Assembly: GCF_036688685.1 (NCBI RefSeq)
Contig: NZ_JAQQPS010000025.1
Span: 1 to 64,000 of the forward strand
From: JALYUM01 sp036688685
GTDB taxonomy: Bacteria > Pseudomonadota > Gammaproteobacteria > Burkholderiales > Burkholderiaceae_D
DNA length: 64,000 nucleotides
Direction of reading: 5' to 3'
Shown one piece after another: positions 52,511 through 60,670 of the stretch (its first letter is position 1; the number at the start of each line of letters is the position of its first letter). The notes below the pieces were generated by a model. That model saw only the letters and a program-made list of their open reading frames with translations. It did not search any database and was not told where the DNA came from. A program made the translations under genes and the position numbers.

Positions 52511-54178
52511 ATGGCATCGCAATCGCAGTGGCCACCCGGCCTCGCTCCCATGGCCTACATTCACCCATCCGGCTGGTCCGAAATGTCTGTCACCGGCCTC
52601 GCCGCGCGCGAGCTGGATACCCTGAACTATCTTGACGATGCATTGAAGGATGCGCCGTACAGCATTTACCACGGTGTGCACTGGACCAAGGTGGAGCAGG
52701 GCTTCTCGGCTTACGGCGAGATCGACTTCATCATCGTCGCGCCGAACGGGCGCGTGCTGCTGATCGAACAAAAATCCGGTTTCCTCACCGAAACCGAAGA
52801 CGGCCTGCACAAAAGTTTTCGGGGCAAACCAACCAGGGTGCGCACGCAAATCACCCGCACCATCGACGCTCTCGCAAAACGCTTCGAGGGCGAGCTGTCG
52901 ATCGACTATCTGCTGTACTGCCCCGACTACATCGTGCGCGACCCGCACCTGGCCGGCATCGAGCCTACCCACATCATCGACGCCACCGAGAAGGATCAGT
53001 TGGCCGCCAGGGTGCGCGCGCTACTGCCGATTACCGACACCACCGCGCAATTCGAAAAAGTCGCCCGCTTTCTCGGCGACACCCTGAGCCTGCGTCCCGA
53101 CCCGAGCTCGATGATCGGCAGCGCCGACAAGCTGGTGACGCGCCTGTCCGGTGGCCTGGCCACCTGGGCGCGACGGCTCGAATTCACGCCGTACCGGCTG
53201 CACGTGGTAGGCACCGCCGGCAGCGGCAAAACCCAGCTGGCGCTGGCAGAATATGCCGCCGCCATCGACGCCGGCCTGCGCCCGCTCTACGTCTGCTACA
53301 ACCGTCCGCTGGCCGACCACATCGCCACACTGGTGCCGCCCGGCGGCCTGGTGTCCAACTTCCACATGCTGGGCGACGCCTTCGAGCGCGCGCGCGGCAT
53401 CGTTCCCGATTACAAAAAGCCGGGCATCTGGGAAGAAATCGAACACGTGCTGGGCAGCGCCGACATCCCGGCGCACTGGCAATACGACGTGCTGATCGTC
53501 GACGAAGGCCAGGATTTTTCCAGCGCCTGGCGCGACGTCGTGCTGCGCATGTTAAAACCCGGCGGGCGCGCCATCTGGCTGGAAGACCCGACCCAAAACC
53601 TGTACGGCCGCGAGAGCGTCGCGCTGCCGGGCTGGGTGACGCTGCATTCGCACACCAACTACCGCAGCCCGCGCCAGATCGTCGAACTGCTGGCGGCGAT
53701 CGGCGAAGCACGCCAGCCGGTGGAAGCGGCCAGCCCGTTCGCCGGTGCCGACATCGATTACCTGGTTTATCCGCAAGGCGACGTCGACGCCATCCTGGCG
53801 CAAACCAAGCACGCAATTACCTTGTGCCTTGCGGACGGCTACAAGCGCCAGGACGTCGCCATCGCCTCGTTTCGCGGACGCGAAAAATCCGTGATCCTCA
53901 AGCTCGACACGCTGGGCGATGCGCACACATTAAAATCGTTCACGGGCGAATACGATCTGTTTGGCGACCAGGTGTTCCGCGACGGCGGCTTGCTCGCCGA
54001 ATCGGTCTATCGCTTCAAGGGACAATCTGCGCCGGCGGTGATTTTTACCGAGATCGATTTCGAGGAGATCGACGAGCTGGTGTTCCGCAAGCTGTTCGTC
54101 GGGATGACGCGGGCGCGTTTGAAACTGGTGCTGGTGATGAGTGACCGGGCGGCGGAGAAATTGCTGGACCGGATTTGA
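52511..54178 (+). CDS. NERD-domain nuclease fused to a UvrD-like helicase
   Basis: 555 residues. The N-terminal nuclease-related domain has the PD-(D/E)xK residues Glu70, Asp72 (GEIDFIIV) and Glu86-Gln-Lys88 (LLIEQKSG). The superfamily-1 helicase part follows with Walker A GTAGSGKT (234-241), Walker B DEGQD (331-335), the motif NYRSPRQIVELL and a closing GMTRARLKLVLV. It should bind and unwind DNA and may cut it. No good ribosome site is seen; ATG 52550 (MAYIHPSGW) is a plausible alternative start. Its partner is the membrane receiver gene upstream. A repair role or a defence role are both possible. Confidence 0.82.
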   Translation: MASQSQWPPGLAPMAYIHPSGWSEMSVTGLAARELDTLNYLDDALKDAPYSIYHGVHWTKVEQGFSAYGEIDFIIVAPNGRVLLIEQKSGFLTETEDGLHKSFRGKPTRVRTQITRTIDALAKRFEGELSIDYLLYCPDYIVRDPHLAGIEPTHIIDATEKDQLAARVRALLPITDTTAQFEKVARFLGDTLSLRPDPSSMIGSADKLVTRLSGGLATWARRLEFTPYRLHVVGTAGSGKTQLALAEYAAAIDAGLRPLYVCYNRPLADHIATLVPPGGLVSNFHMLGDAFERARGIVPDYKKPGIWEEIEHVLGSADIPAHWQYDVLIVDEGQDFSSAWRDVVLRMLKPGGRAIWLEDPTQNLYGRESVALPGWVTLHSHTNYRSPRQIVELLAAIGEARQPVEAASPFAGADIDYLVYPQGDVDAILAQTKHAITLCLADGYKRQDVAIASFRGREKSVILKLDTLGDAHTLKSFTGEYDLFGDQVFRDGGLLAESVYRFKGQSAPAVIFTEIDFEEIDELVFRKLFVGMTRARLKLVLVMSDRAAEKLLDRI

Positions 54179-54201
54179 TCCGGTCGTGGGAACCATCTGT
54201 A

Positions 54202-54226
54202 CGCCGCACCGATGCACGGTGCGGCG
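54202..54226. other. Hairpin between convergent genes
   Basis: A perfect 10-bp GC stem (54202-54211 with 54217-54226) with a 5-nt loop lies between the NERD-helicase stop and the PEP-CTERM stop. No T tract follows on either strand, so it may be a weak or Rho-assisted terminator. Confidence 0.5.
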
Positions 54227-54238
54227 TGGTGTGGCTGG

Positions 54239-54907
54239 TCAGGTGTTGCGGCGACGACGCGCCAGCAGGCCAGCCAGGCCCAGGCCGAACAGGGCGATGC
54301 TGGCAGGCTCAGGGACATCGCTCACTTGCAGGTCGAGCGACACCGGGCTGCCGCCGCTGAAGCCGAACAAATACTGTCCCGTTGCGCCGTTCACCGAGCC
54401 GCCGATGGTGAAATAGCCCTTGTGAAGCATGTCCTGCAGCGCTGCAGCATTGAGTTTGAAGTTCAGTACATCGGTGCTGCCTCCGGTGGCAACGGCGTAG
54501 CTACCATACTTGGTGCCTGTGCCCAGGTCAGCGAAAATTGCGGAACTGTATCCGACGTTGTTGTTGACGACGCTGGCGGCGGTCGTTACATCCCACAGAT
54601 TCAGGCTGACGGCGGCATTTTGGGTGCCGCGGGCGATGCGCATGGTTGCGCTGGTAATCGTGCCGGCGATCTGGCTCAAATCGAAGGTGAAAAAGCTGCG
54701 CACCTCATTGGCACCATTATTTCCAGTGAAATAATTGTCGTTACTGTCAGTGCTCGGGTTGGATGCGACAGCACTCCACCAGCCTTGATTGTTGACGCCC
54801 CTGTCGAACGTTGACTGGGCTGTTGTGACCGTGATGGCCGTGGCGCTGGCGGTGGAGGCGACTGCAGTGAACGTGGTCAGGATCAGGGCAGCAAGAATTT
54901 TTTTCAT
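54239..54907 (-). CDS. PEP-CTERM sorting-domain protein (DNRLRE-like body)
   Basis: 222 residues. A signal peptide (to about residue 22) is followed by a beta-rich body: VRSFFTFDLSQIAGTITSATMRI, LNLWDVTTAASVV. This resembles the DNRLRE-type carbohydrate-associated module. The end is a sorting signal VPEPAS, hydrophobic helix and LLARRRRNT. It would be cut by exosortase and released to the matrix or surface. It is preceded by the same sigma-54-type promoter as the PEP-CTERM gene at 23958. Confidence 0.85.
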   Translation of the reverse strand: MKKILAALILTTFTAVASTASATAITVTTAQSTFDRGVNNQGWWSAVASNPSTDSNDNYFTGNNGANEVRSFFTFDLSQIAGTITSATMRIARGTQNAAVSLNLWDVTTAASVVNNNVGYSSAIFADLGTGTKYGSYAVATGGSTDVLNFKLNAAALQDMLHKGYFTIGGSVNGATGQYLFGFSGGSPVSLDLQVSDVPEPASIALFGLGLAGLLARRRRNT

Positions 54908-54947
54908 GATGTACCAGGAATTGAGGTGGAGTAGAAATTTCCTATAT

Positions 54948-54963
54948 GCATTATTCGTGCCAC
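54948..54963 (-). promoter_or_regulatory. Sigma-54-type promoter of PEP-CTERM gene 2
   Basis: Minus strand reads GTGGCACGAATAATGC: full TGGCACG -24 element and GC -12 element at GG-N10-GC spacing, 41 nt before the ATG. It matches the promoter at 24761-24776 at 13 of 16 positions. Confidence 0.75.
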
Positions 54964-55398
54964 ATGGAAAATGTCGTTGAAATACAGCAACTTATGCAGA
55001 GGGCATACTTCGCTGCGCTGGTGTGTGTAAGATTTTTCGACAGTTTGCCTGACCGTATACCAGCGCTGATCTTGCTGAAGCTGTCGCTGAATAAGCGTGG
55101 GAGGGCGGCGCGGAAGGTGCTGGGTCGGATTTGAAGTGGTGGTCGCGGCTGCGCTCCGACAAATATCAAAGGTCGGCGACCGCCGAAGTTTTTAGTGACG
55201 CGTCGTACCTACGAGGCCCGCGCCGCGCATTTCGCCGCGTTCGATCACGCCATTACGCAGCGTCGTCGCTGTCACACCACACGCGTTTGACATTCCCCGG
55301 GCCTGATCTAAGCTAAACCTCACCGACGCAAGGCCGACCCGTAAGTCCGTATTGCGTCATCGTAGCCCCGCTAAAAATCGACGCCACCGGAGACCGAA
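54964..55398. other. Intergenic region with a relic of a helicase 3' end
   Basis: From 54908 to 55398 there is no convincing gene. Bases 55103-55134 match the last 32 nt of the NERD-helicase gene (54147-54178) at 26 positions, including the stop codon, and read RAARKVLGRI-stop against RAAEKLLDRI-stop. A weak promoter for the next gene may be TTGACA 55287-55292 with TAAGCT 55309-55314. Confidence 0.4.
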
Positions 55399-56640
55399 AT
55401 GTCTACGCAACCAACACTGCGGGGTGCTTGCGCGTCCCGCTTCATGAGGATGGCCATGAGCCTGCTCACCACCATCCTCCTGTGCGCCAGCGCCGCCGCA
55501 GCGGTCTTGCCCCTGCCAAAGTACAACGTCAGCGTCAATGACGTGTCGGTTTCCGGCTTCTCGTCCGGCGCCGACATGGCCGTGCAAATGCACTTCGCCT
55601 ATTCGAAGACGATCAAAAAAGGGGCGGGCGTAATCGCCGGCGCACCGTACTACTGCTCGCAAGGCAACGTGACGATTTCGGTAACCGCCTGCATGCTCAA
55701 CACCGCTCCGCGCAACCTGTCTTACCTGTATTCCATCATCAACACCTGGTCCAGCAACGGCTACATCGATCCGACCAGCAATATGGCCGCATCGAAGGTC
55801 TACCTGCTGTCCGGCACCCTCGACTCCACGGTCCGGCAACCGGTGATGAACGACTTGCACACCATGTACGCCAACTACCTGCCGGCCGCCAATATCGTCT
55901 ACAAGAACGACCTGGCCGTCGAGCACTCGATCCCCACCGATTACTTTGGCGGCGCGTGCACTTTCAACGGCATCCCCTTCGTCGACAACTGCAATTTCGA
56001 CACTGCGGGCGCCATCCTCAGCTGGCTGTACGGCCCGCTGAACGCGAAAAACGTCAGCACCTTGAGCGGCGTCTTTATCAACTTCGACCAGGCGCCGTTC
56101 TGGGGCAACTTCAATCCGCTGATGCACGGCATGTCGACCAGCGGCTACGCTTACGTGCCGGCCAGTTGCGCGGCCCAGCAAGCCTGCAAACTGCACATCG
56201 CCTTCCACGGCTGCCTGCAAAACGCCGGCACTATTGGCACCGCGTTTTACCAGAACGCAGGCTACAACCGCTGGGCGGATACCAACCAGATGATCGTGCT
56301 GTATCCGCAGACGGTGGCGACGGCCGCAAACCCGGGCGGCTGCTGGGATTGGTGGGGCAGCGACGACCTGAATTTTCCGGGAAAGAGTGGTGGGCAAATG
56401 GTGGCGATCAAGACAATGATCGATCGCATCGTCAGCGGGAACACTGCCACGCCATACACGTGCGCTAACTGGTACGACAGCAATTACATGCACGTGTATT
56501 ACGGGCGTGCGTACGTAGGAAGTGACGGGCAGACGTATGCGATCAATTCGAATCAGTACCTTGGGTTTTACTCGCTGGGGGCGTACACGGATGTGAGGAG
56601 GACGGCAGCGGGGTTTTACTCGTACGGGAGTTGTATTTAA
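55399..56640 (+). CDS. Secreted short-chain polyhydroxyalkanoate depolymerase-like esterase
   Basis: 413 residues. A signal peptide (around residues 17-35, ending ASAAAA) leads to an alpha/beta-hydrolase with the nucleophile elbow GFSSGAD (Ser55) close to the mature N-terminus, as in type-2 extracellular PHB depolymerases. FHGCLQNAG supplies the oxyanion loop and GGCWDWWG is typical of the family. The last 55 residues are a small Tyr/Gly-rich module that may bind the polymer. It would degrade PHB or its oligomers outside the cell. The start may also be ATG 55444. Confidence 0.82.
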   Translation: MSTQPTLRGACASRFMRMAMSLLTTILLCASAAAAVLPLPKYNVSVNDVSVSGFSSGADMAVQMHFAYSKTIKKGAGVIAGAPYYCSQGNVTISVTACMLNTAPRNLSYLYSIINTWSSNGYIDPTSNMAASKVYLLSGTLDSTVRQPVMNDLHTMYANYLPAANIVYKNDLAVEHSIPTDYFGGACTFNGIPFVDNCNFDTAGAILSWLYGPLNAKNVSTLSGVFINFDQAPFWGNFNPLMHGMSTSGYAYVPASCAAQQACKLHIAFHGCLQNAGTIGTAFYQNAGYNRWADTNQMIVLYPQTVATAANPGGCWDWWGSDDLNFPGKSGGQMVAIKTMIDRIVSGNTATPYTCANWYDSNYMHVYYGRAYVGSDGQTYAINSNQYLGFYSLGAYTDVRRTAAGFYSYGSCI

Positions 56641-56762
56641 GGAAAGAGCTCGGTTGATTTGTAGATCTGTTTGAAAGCCTGCAAATTAATCGAAATTTAG
56701 CATCGCGCTTTCTCACCCTCAGCGACCAAAAGATGATAATGTTGTTCAATATCTTTTGAGCA

Positions 56763-57881
56763 ATGGCGGGATGGATGTTGAATCTGCTACAGGATGTTGT
56801 TGATAATTTTTTGCAAACAAAGGCTACTTTGCTCGGACGGGCAAACGTTATTGGTGCTCCTGACCAGATTGCATTACTTGAAGCAATTCCTGCCCGTATT
56901 GAACAACATCTTGCGGCACGTGGGATCGCTCACCTGTACAAGGTTAAGGGTTCCATTGGTAACGGCAATATCGCACGCGTGCCATGGGTATCGATTTTTC
57001 GAACATCGATAACGAAAAATGCTGAGAATGGGTATTACATCGTTTTGCTTTTTTCAGAAGACATGAGCTCCTGTTTTCTTAGTTTAAATCAAGGGATTAC
57101 AGCGGTTCAAAAAATGTACACCCGTACATTTGCTCTGCGAAAGATGCAGGAAGTCGCTAGCGCAGCACTGAAATATCTGGAGATTTACCCTGAGACAGTG
57201 CAAGGCAAAATCGACTTGAAATCTACCGGGGATCTTGGTCGTGGGTACGAAGCCGCTGCCATTGAGAGTTTTCAATATTATGCACAGGAATTGCCTTCGG
57301 AAAAGCAGTTTTTCGAGAATCTTGACTTTTTGCTGAATGAATATTCACTGCTAGAAAATATCTTCAAGGCAGACCTATATTCTCTATTAGATGTTTCTGA
57401 AGAAGAATTTCAGCAAGTCGCACTGGAAAAAGCTGCTATGCTGATTCCCGAGAAAGCACTCGATGGCGACCCGCCAGGTGGTGTAGCCCTTGGCAATGCT
57501 TCTGTCTTAGGGACGAAGGGATTTGTTAGGTCACCAATAGTTTCGGCAACTGCTATTCGAAATGCAAACTTTTCATGTGAAATCGACGAAAGTCACTGGA
57601 CTTTTGTTTCAAAGGCGAAAAAGCAAAAATATGTAGAAGCGCATCATTTGATCCCAATTTGCCATCAGAACAAATTTGAATTTTCGCTGGATGTTGTTGC
57701 CAATATTATTTCACTTTGCGCCACTTGCCATAGAATGCTGCACTTCGGCGTGGCTGAAGAGAAGCGCACCTTGTTGAAATCTCTGCTGAAGAAGCGGCGA
57801 GATGGACTTCGCTCTCGATCCATCAATGTGAAAGATGAGGCTTTCCTGGCGTTTTATGGAAATTCTGAAATTCTGGAATAA
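56763..57881 (+). CDS. MrcB-like N-terminal domain plus HNH endonuclease (candidate modified-DNA restriction enzyme)
   Basis: 372 residues. The first 160 show the MrcB/DUF3578 pattern: GNGNIARVPWVSIFRTSIT followed by GYYIVLLFSED, a fold used by McrB-like enzymes to read modified DNA. The C-terminal HNH nuclease has EAHHLIPI (His294-His295), Asn314 and CATCHRMLHFG (Cys319, Cys322, His323), with Cys272 as an extra metal ligand. It likely cuts DNA carrying modified bases. The gene is clearly AT-richer than its neighbours, a sign of transfer. ATG 56775 is an alternative start. Confidence 0.82.
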   Translation: MAGWMLNLLQDVVDNFLQTKATLLGRANVIGAPDQIALLEAIPARIEQHLAARGIAHLYKVKGSIGNGNIARVPWVSIFRTSITKNAENGYYIVLLFSEDMSSCFLSLNQGITAVQKMYTRTFALRKMQEVASAALKYLEIYPETVQGKIDLKSTGDLGRGYEAAAIESFQYYAQELPSEKQFFENLDFLLNEYSLLENIFKADLYSLLDVSEEEFQQVALEKAAMLIPEKALDGDPPGGVALGNASVLGTKGFVRSPIVSATAIRNANFSCEIDESHWTFVSKAKKQKYVEAHHLIPICHQNKFEFSLDVVANIISLCATCHRMLHFGVAEEKRTLLKSLLKKRRDGLRSRSINVKDEAFLAFYGNSEILE

Positions 57882-57900
57882 TAAAATATTGATGTTTAAT

Positions 57901-57926
57901 AAAAAACGGCCCGCGGGCCGTTTTTT
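57901..57926. terminator. Bidirectional terminator between the HNH gene and gyrB
   Basis: A perfect 26-nt palindrome, AAAAAACGGCC-CGCG-GGCCGTTTTTT, works on both strands. Confidence 0.93.
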
Positions 57927-57941
57927 AATAGAATCTAAAAA

Positions 57942-60443
57942 TCAGACGTCAATATTCCCCGCCCTTAGCGCATTCGACTCAATAAAGTGCCTGCGCGGCT
58001 CCACGTCATCCCCCATCAACGTCGTGAAGATCTGATCCGCAGCAATCGCATCATCAATCTGCACCTTGAGCAGGCGGCGCACCGTCGGATCCATCGTGGT
58101 TTCCCACAACTGCGCCGGGTTCATCTCGCCCAGACCTTTGTAGCGCTGCTTCGTCACGCCGCGTTCGGCTTCGTCACGCAACCAGCCCATGGCCTGGTGG
58201 AAATCGACCACGGCCGATTCTTTCATACGGTCCCCTTCGCCGCGGCGCACGAACGCGCCTTCGCCAATTAAACCTTTGAAGGTCGCGGCGGCATTGGCCA
58301 GGACGGTGTAGTCGACGCCATCGACGAAATCGGCATCGATTGCGCTGACTTTTACATTGCCGTGGTGCATACGCTGGATGATCAGGGCGTGTTTTTCGGT
58401 CAGGTCATCGGAACGTACGCCGACTTTGACCGCCGGGTCGCCGATGGTCTCGGCCAGGGCGGCGGCAGACATTGCGGCCGCTTCTGCACTGGTCAGGTCG
58501 AGCGTCACGCCGGTCATGATGGCGGTCAGGGCTGCGCGGTCGATGACGCGGGTCAGGCGCATCATGATGGCGTTCGACAGGTTGTAGACGCGCACCAGCT
58601 CGCCCAAAGCGTCGCCGCTGATGGCGTCGGCGCCGTCGCGCGGGATCAGCGCGGCCGTGTTCAGCGCCACGTTCATCATGTAGCTGGCTTCCTCGACGTC
58701 ATCCTTGAGGTAACGCTCGTCGCGACCGGCTTTCACTTTGTACAGCGGCGGCTGGGCAATGTAGATGTGGCCGCGCTCGACCAGTTGCGGCATCTGGCGG
58801 TAGAACAGCGTCAGCAGCAGGGTGCGGATGTGGGCGCCGTCGACGTCCGCATCGGTCATGATGATGATGCGGTGATAGCGCAGTTTATCGACGTTGAATT
58901 CGTCCGGGCCGATCGAGGTGCCGAGCGTGGCGATCAGGGTCGTGATCTGCTCCGACGACAGCATCTTTTCAAAGCGCGCCTTTTCCACGTTCAGCACCTT
59001 GCCGCGCAGCGGCAAAATGGCCTGGAATTTACGGTCGCGCCCTTGCTTCGCCGAGCCGCCTGCCGAGTCACCCTCGACGATGTACAGTTCGCACAAGGCC
59101 GGGTCTTTTTCCTGGCAGTCGGCCAGTTTCGACGACAGGCCCAGGCCATCCATGATGCCTTTGCGGCGCGTCAGGTCACGCGCCTTGCGGGCCGCTTCGC
59201 GCGCGCGCGCGGCTTCGACGATCTTGCCGCAGATGATTTTCGCGTCGTTCGGACGCTCTTGCAGGTAGTCGGACAGCGTTTTGGCGACGATTTCTTCCAC
59301 CGGGCCGCGCACTTCCGACGACACCAGCTTGTCCTTCGTTTGCGACGAAAATTTTGGCTCCGGCACTTTCACGGACAGCACGCAAGTGAGTCCCTCGCGC
59401 ATGTCGTCGCCCGAGATTTCGACCTTGGCTTTTTTGGCGAAGTCGTTTTCGTCGATGTATTTGTTGATCACGCGCGTCATTGCGGCACGCAGGCCGGTCA
59501 GGTGCGAGCCACCGTCGCGCTGCGGGATGTTATTCGTGAAGCACAGCACTTGCTCGTTGTAGGCGTCGTTCCATTGCATCGACACGTCCACCGAGATATT
59601 CGTGTTCTGGTCCGACATGCGCTCGCCGGTGGCCTGGAACACGGTCGGGTGCAGCACGGTTTTGGCTTTGTTGATGTATTCGACGAAGCCGCGCGTGCCG
59701 CCTTCGAATGCAAACAATTCTTCCTTGCCGGTGCGCTGGTCGGACAGTTTGATGTTCACGCCATTATTCAGGAACGACAGCTCGCGTATCCGCTTGGCCA
59801 GGATTTCGTAGTGAAATTCGACGTTATTAAAAATTTCTTCGTCGGCCCAGAAGTGGACCTCGGTGCCGCGTTTATCGGTCTCGCCAATGACTTTGATTGG
59901 TGAAACGGCCACGCCGTCGATGATTTCGGTGATGCGGTCTTGCGGCACGCCGCGGACAAAATCCATGGTGTGGACTTTGCCGTCGCGGCGGATGGTCAGT
60001 TTCAGCAGTTTCGACAGCGCGTTCACGCAGGAGACGCCCACGCCGTGCAGGCCGCCCGACACTTTATAAGAGTTCTGGTCGAACTTGCCGCCGGCGTGCA
60101 GTTCGGTCATGACGATTTCGGCAGCCGAGCGTTTTGGCTCGTGCTTGTCGTCCCACTTCAGGCCGGTCGGTACGCCGCGGCCATTGTCGGTGATCGAGAT
60201 CGAGTTGTCGGAGTGGATAGTGACGTGGATTTCGGTGCAATAGCCGGCCAGCGATTCATCGATGGAGTTGTCCAGCACTTCGAACACCAGGTGGTGCAGG
60301 CCGGTGCCGTCCGAGGTGTCGCCAATGTACATGCCCGGGCGCTTGCGCACCGCTTCCAGACCTTCCAGGATTTGAATGGAGGAGGCGCCGTAGTCTTCGG
60401 ATTTTGAAGCTGCGGGGAGTTTTGGTTGCGTGTTCTCGGACAT
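57942..60443 (-). CDS. gyrB: DNA gyrase subunit B
   Basis: 833 residues. GHKL ATPase residues are in NSIDESLAGYCTEIHV, DNGRGVPTG and SGGLHGVGVSCVNALS; the Toprim domain has VEGDSAGGSAKQGRDR and IMTDADVDGAHIRTLL. The tail ends ALRAGNIDV, typical of GyrB. With GyrA it introduces negative supercoils. It follows dnaN in the conserved dnaA-dnaN-gyrB order. The insert after the Toprim region makes it slightly longer than in E. coli. Confidence 0.97.
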   Translation of the reverse strand: MSENTQPKLPAASKSEDYGASSIQILEGLEAVRKRPGMYIGDTSDGTGLHHLVFEVLDNSIDESLAGYCTEIHVTIHSDNSISITDNGRGVPTGLKWDDKHEPKRSAAEIVMTELHAGGKFDQNSYKVSGGLHGVGVSCVNALSKLLKLTIRRDGKVHTMDFVRGVPQDRITEIIDGVAVSPIKVIGETDKRGTEVHFWADEEIFNNVEFHYEILAKRIRELSFLNNGVNIKLSDQRTGKEELFAFEGGTRGFVEYINKAKTVLHPTVFQATGERMSDQNTNISVDVSMQWNDAYNEQVLCFTNNIPQRDGGSHLTGLRAAMTRVINKYIDENDFAKKAKVEISGDDMREGLTCVLSVKVPEPKFSSQTKDKLVSSEVRGPVEEIVAKTLSDYLQERPNDAKIICGKIVEAARAREAARKARDLTRRKGIMDGLGLSSKLADCQEKDPALCELYIVEGDSAGGSAKQGRDRKFQAILPLRGKVLNVEKARFEKMLSSEQITTLIATLGTSIGPDEFNVDKLRYHRIIIMTDADVDGAHIRTLLLTLFYRQMPQLVERGHIYIAQPPLYKVKAGRDERYLKDDVEEASYMMNVALNTAALIPRDGADAISGDALGELVRVYNLSNAIMMRLTRVIDRAALTAIMTGVTLDLTSAEAAAMSAAALAETIGDPAVKVGVRSDDLTEKHALIIQRMHHGNVKVSAIDADFVDGVDYTVLANAAATFKGLIGEGAFVRRGEGDRMKESAVVDFHQAMGWLRDEAERGVTKQRYKGLGEMNPAQLWETTMDPTVRRLLKVQIDDAIAADQIFTTLMGDDVEPRRHFIESNALRAGNIDV

Positions 60444-60496
60444 GGACTGCTTTCTCTAAAAACGTATCTGGTGTTGCGGGGTGCTGCTGCTACCAC

Positions 60497-60597
60497 CGTC
60501 ACCCCCGCGGAGGCGGGGGCCTATAACCCGTATGCAGTATTGAAGAGTTTGCGATGCTGCACAGGTGGTATGGGTCCCGGCCTTCGCCGGGATGACG
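60497..60597. repeat. Terminal-inverted-repeat intergenic element, copy 3
   Basis: A 101-nt unit in the dnaN-gyrB gap starts CGTCACCCCCGCGGAGG and ends CCTTCGCCGGGATGACG. The ends are inverted copies; the middle is unrelated to other copies. Confidence 0.75.
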
Positions 60598-60670
60598 GTT
60601 TTTAGTGCGCGAACTAATGCGGGCGTTCATGGATGGGGCAGCGATCATGCTGCCCCATCCATCGCTGCGA

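Noticed and set aside
54202..54226. Intrinsic terminator between NERD-helicase and PEP-CTERM genes
   Set aside because: The stem is perfect but no T tract follows on either strand, so it is listed only as a hairpin.
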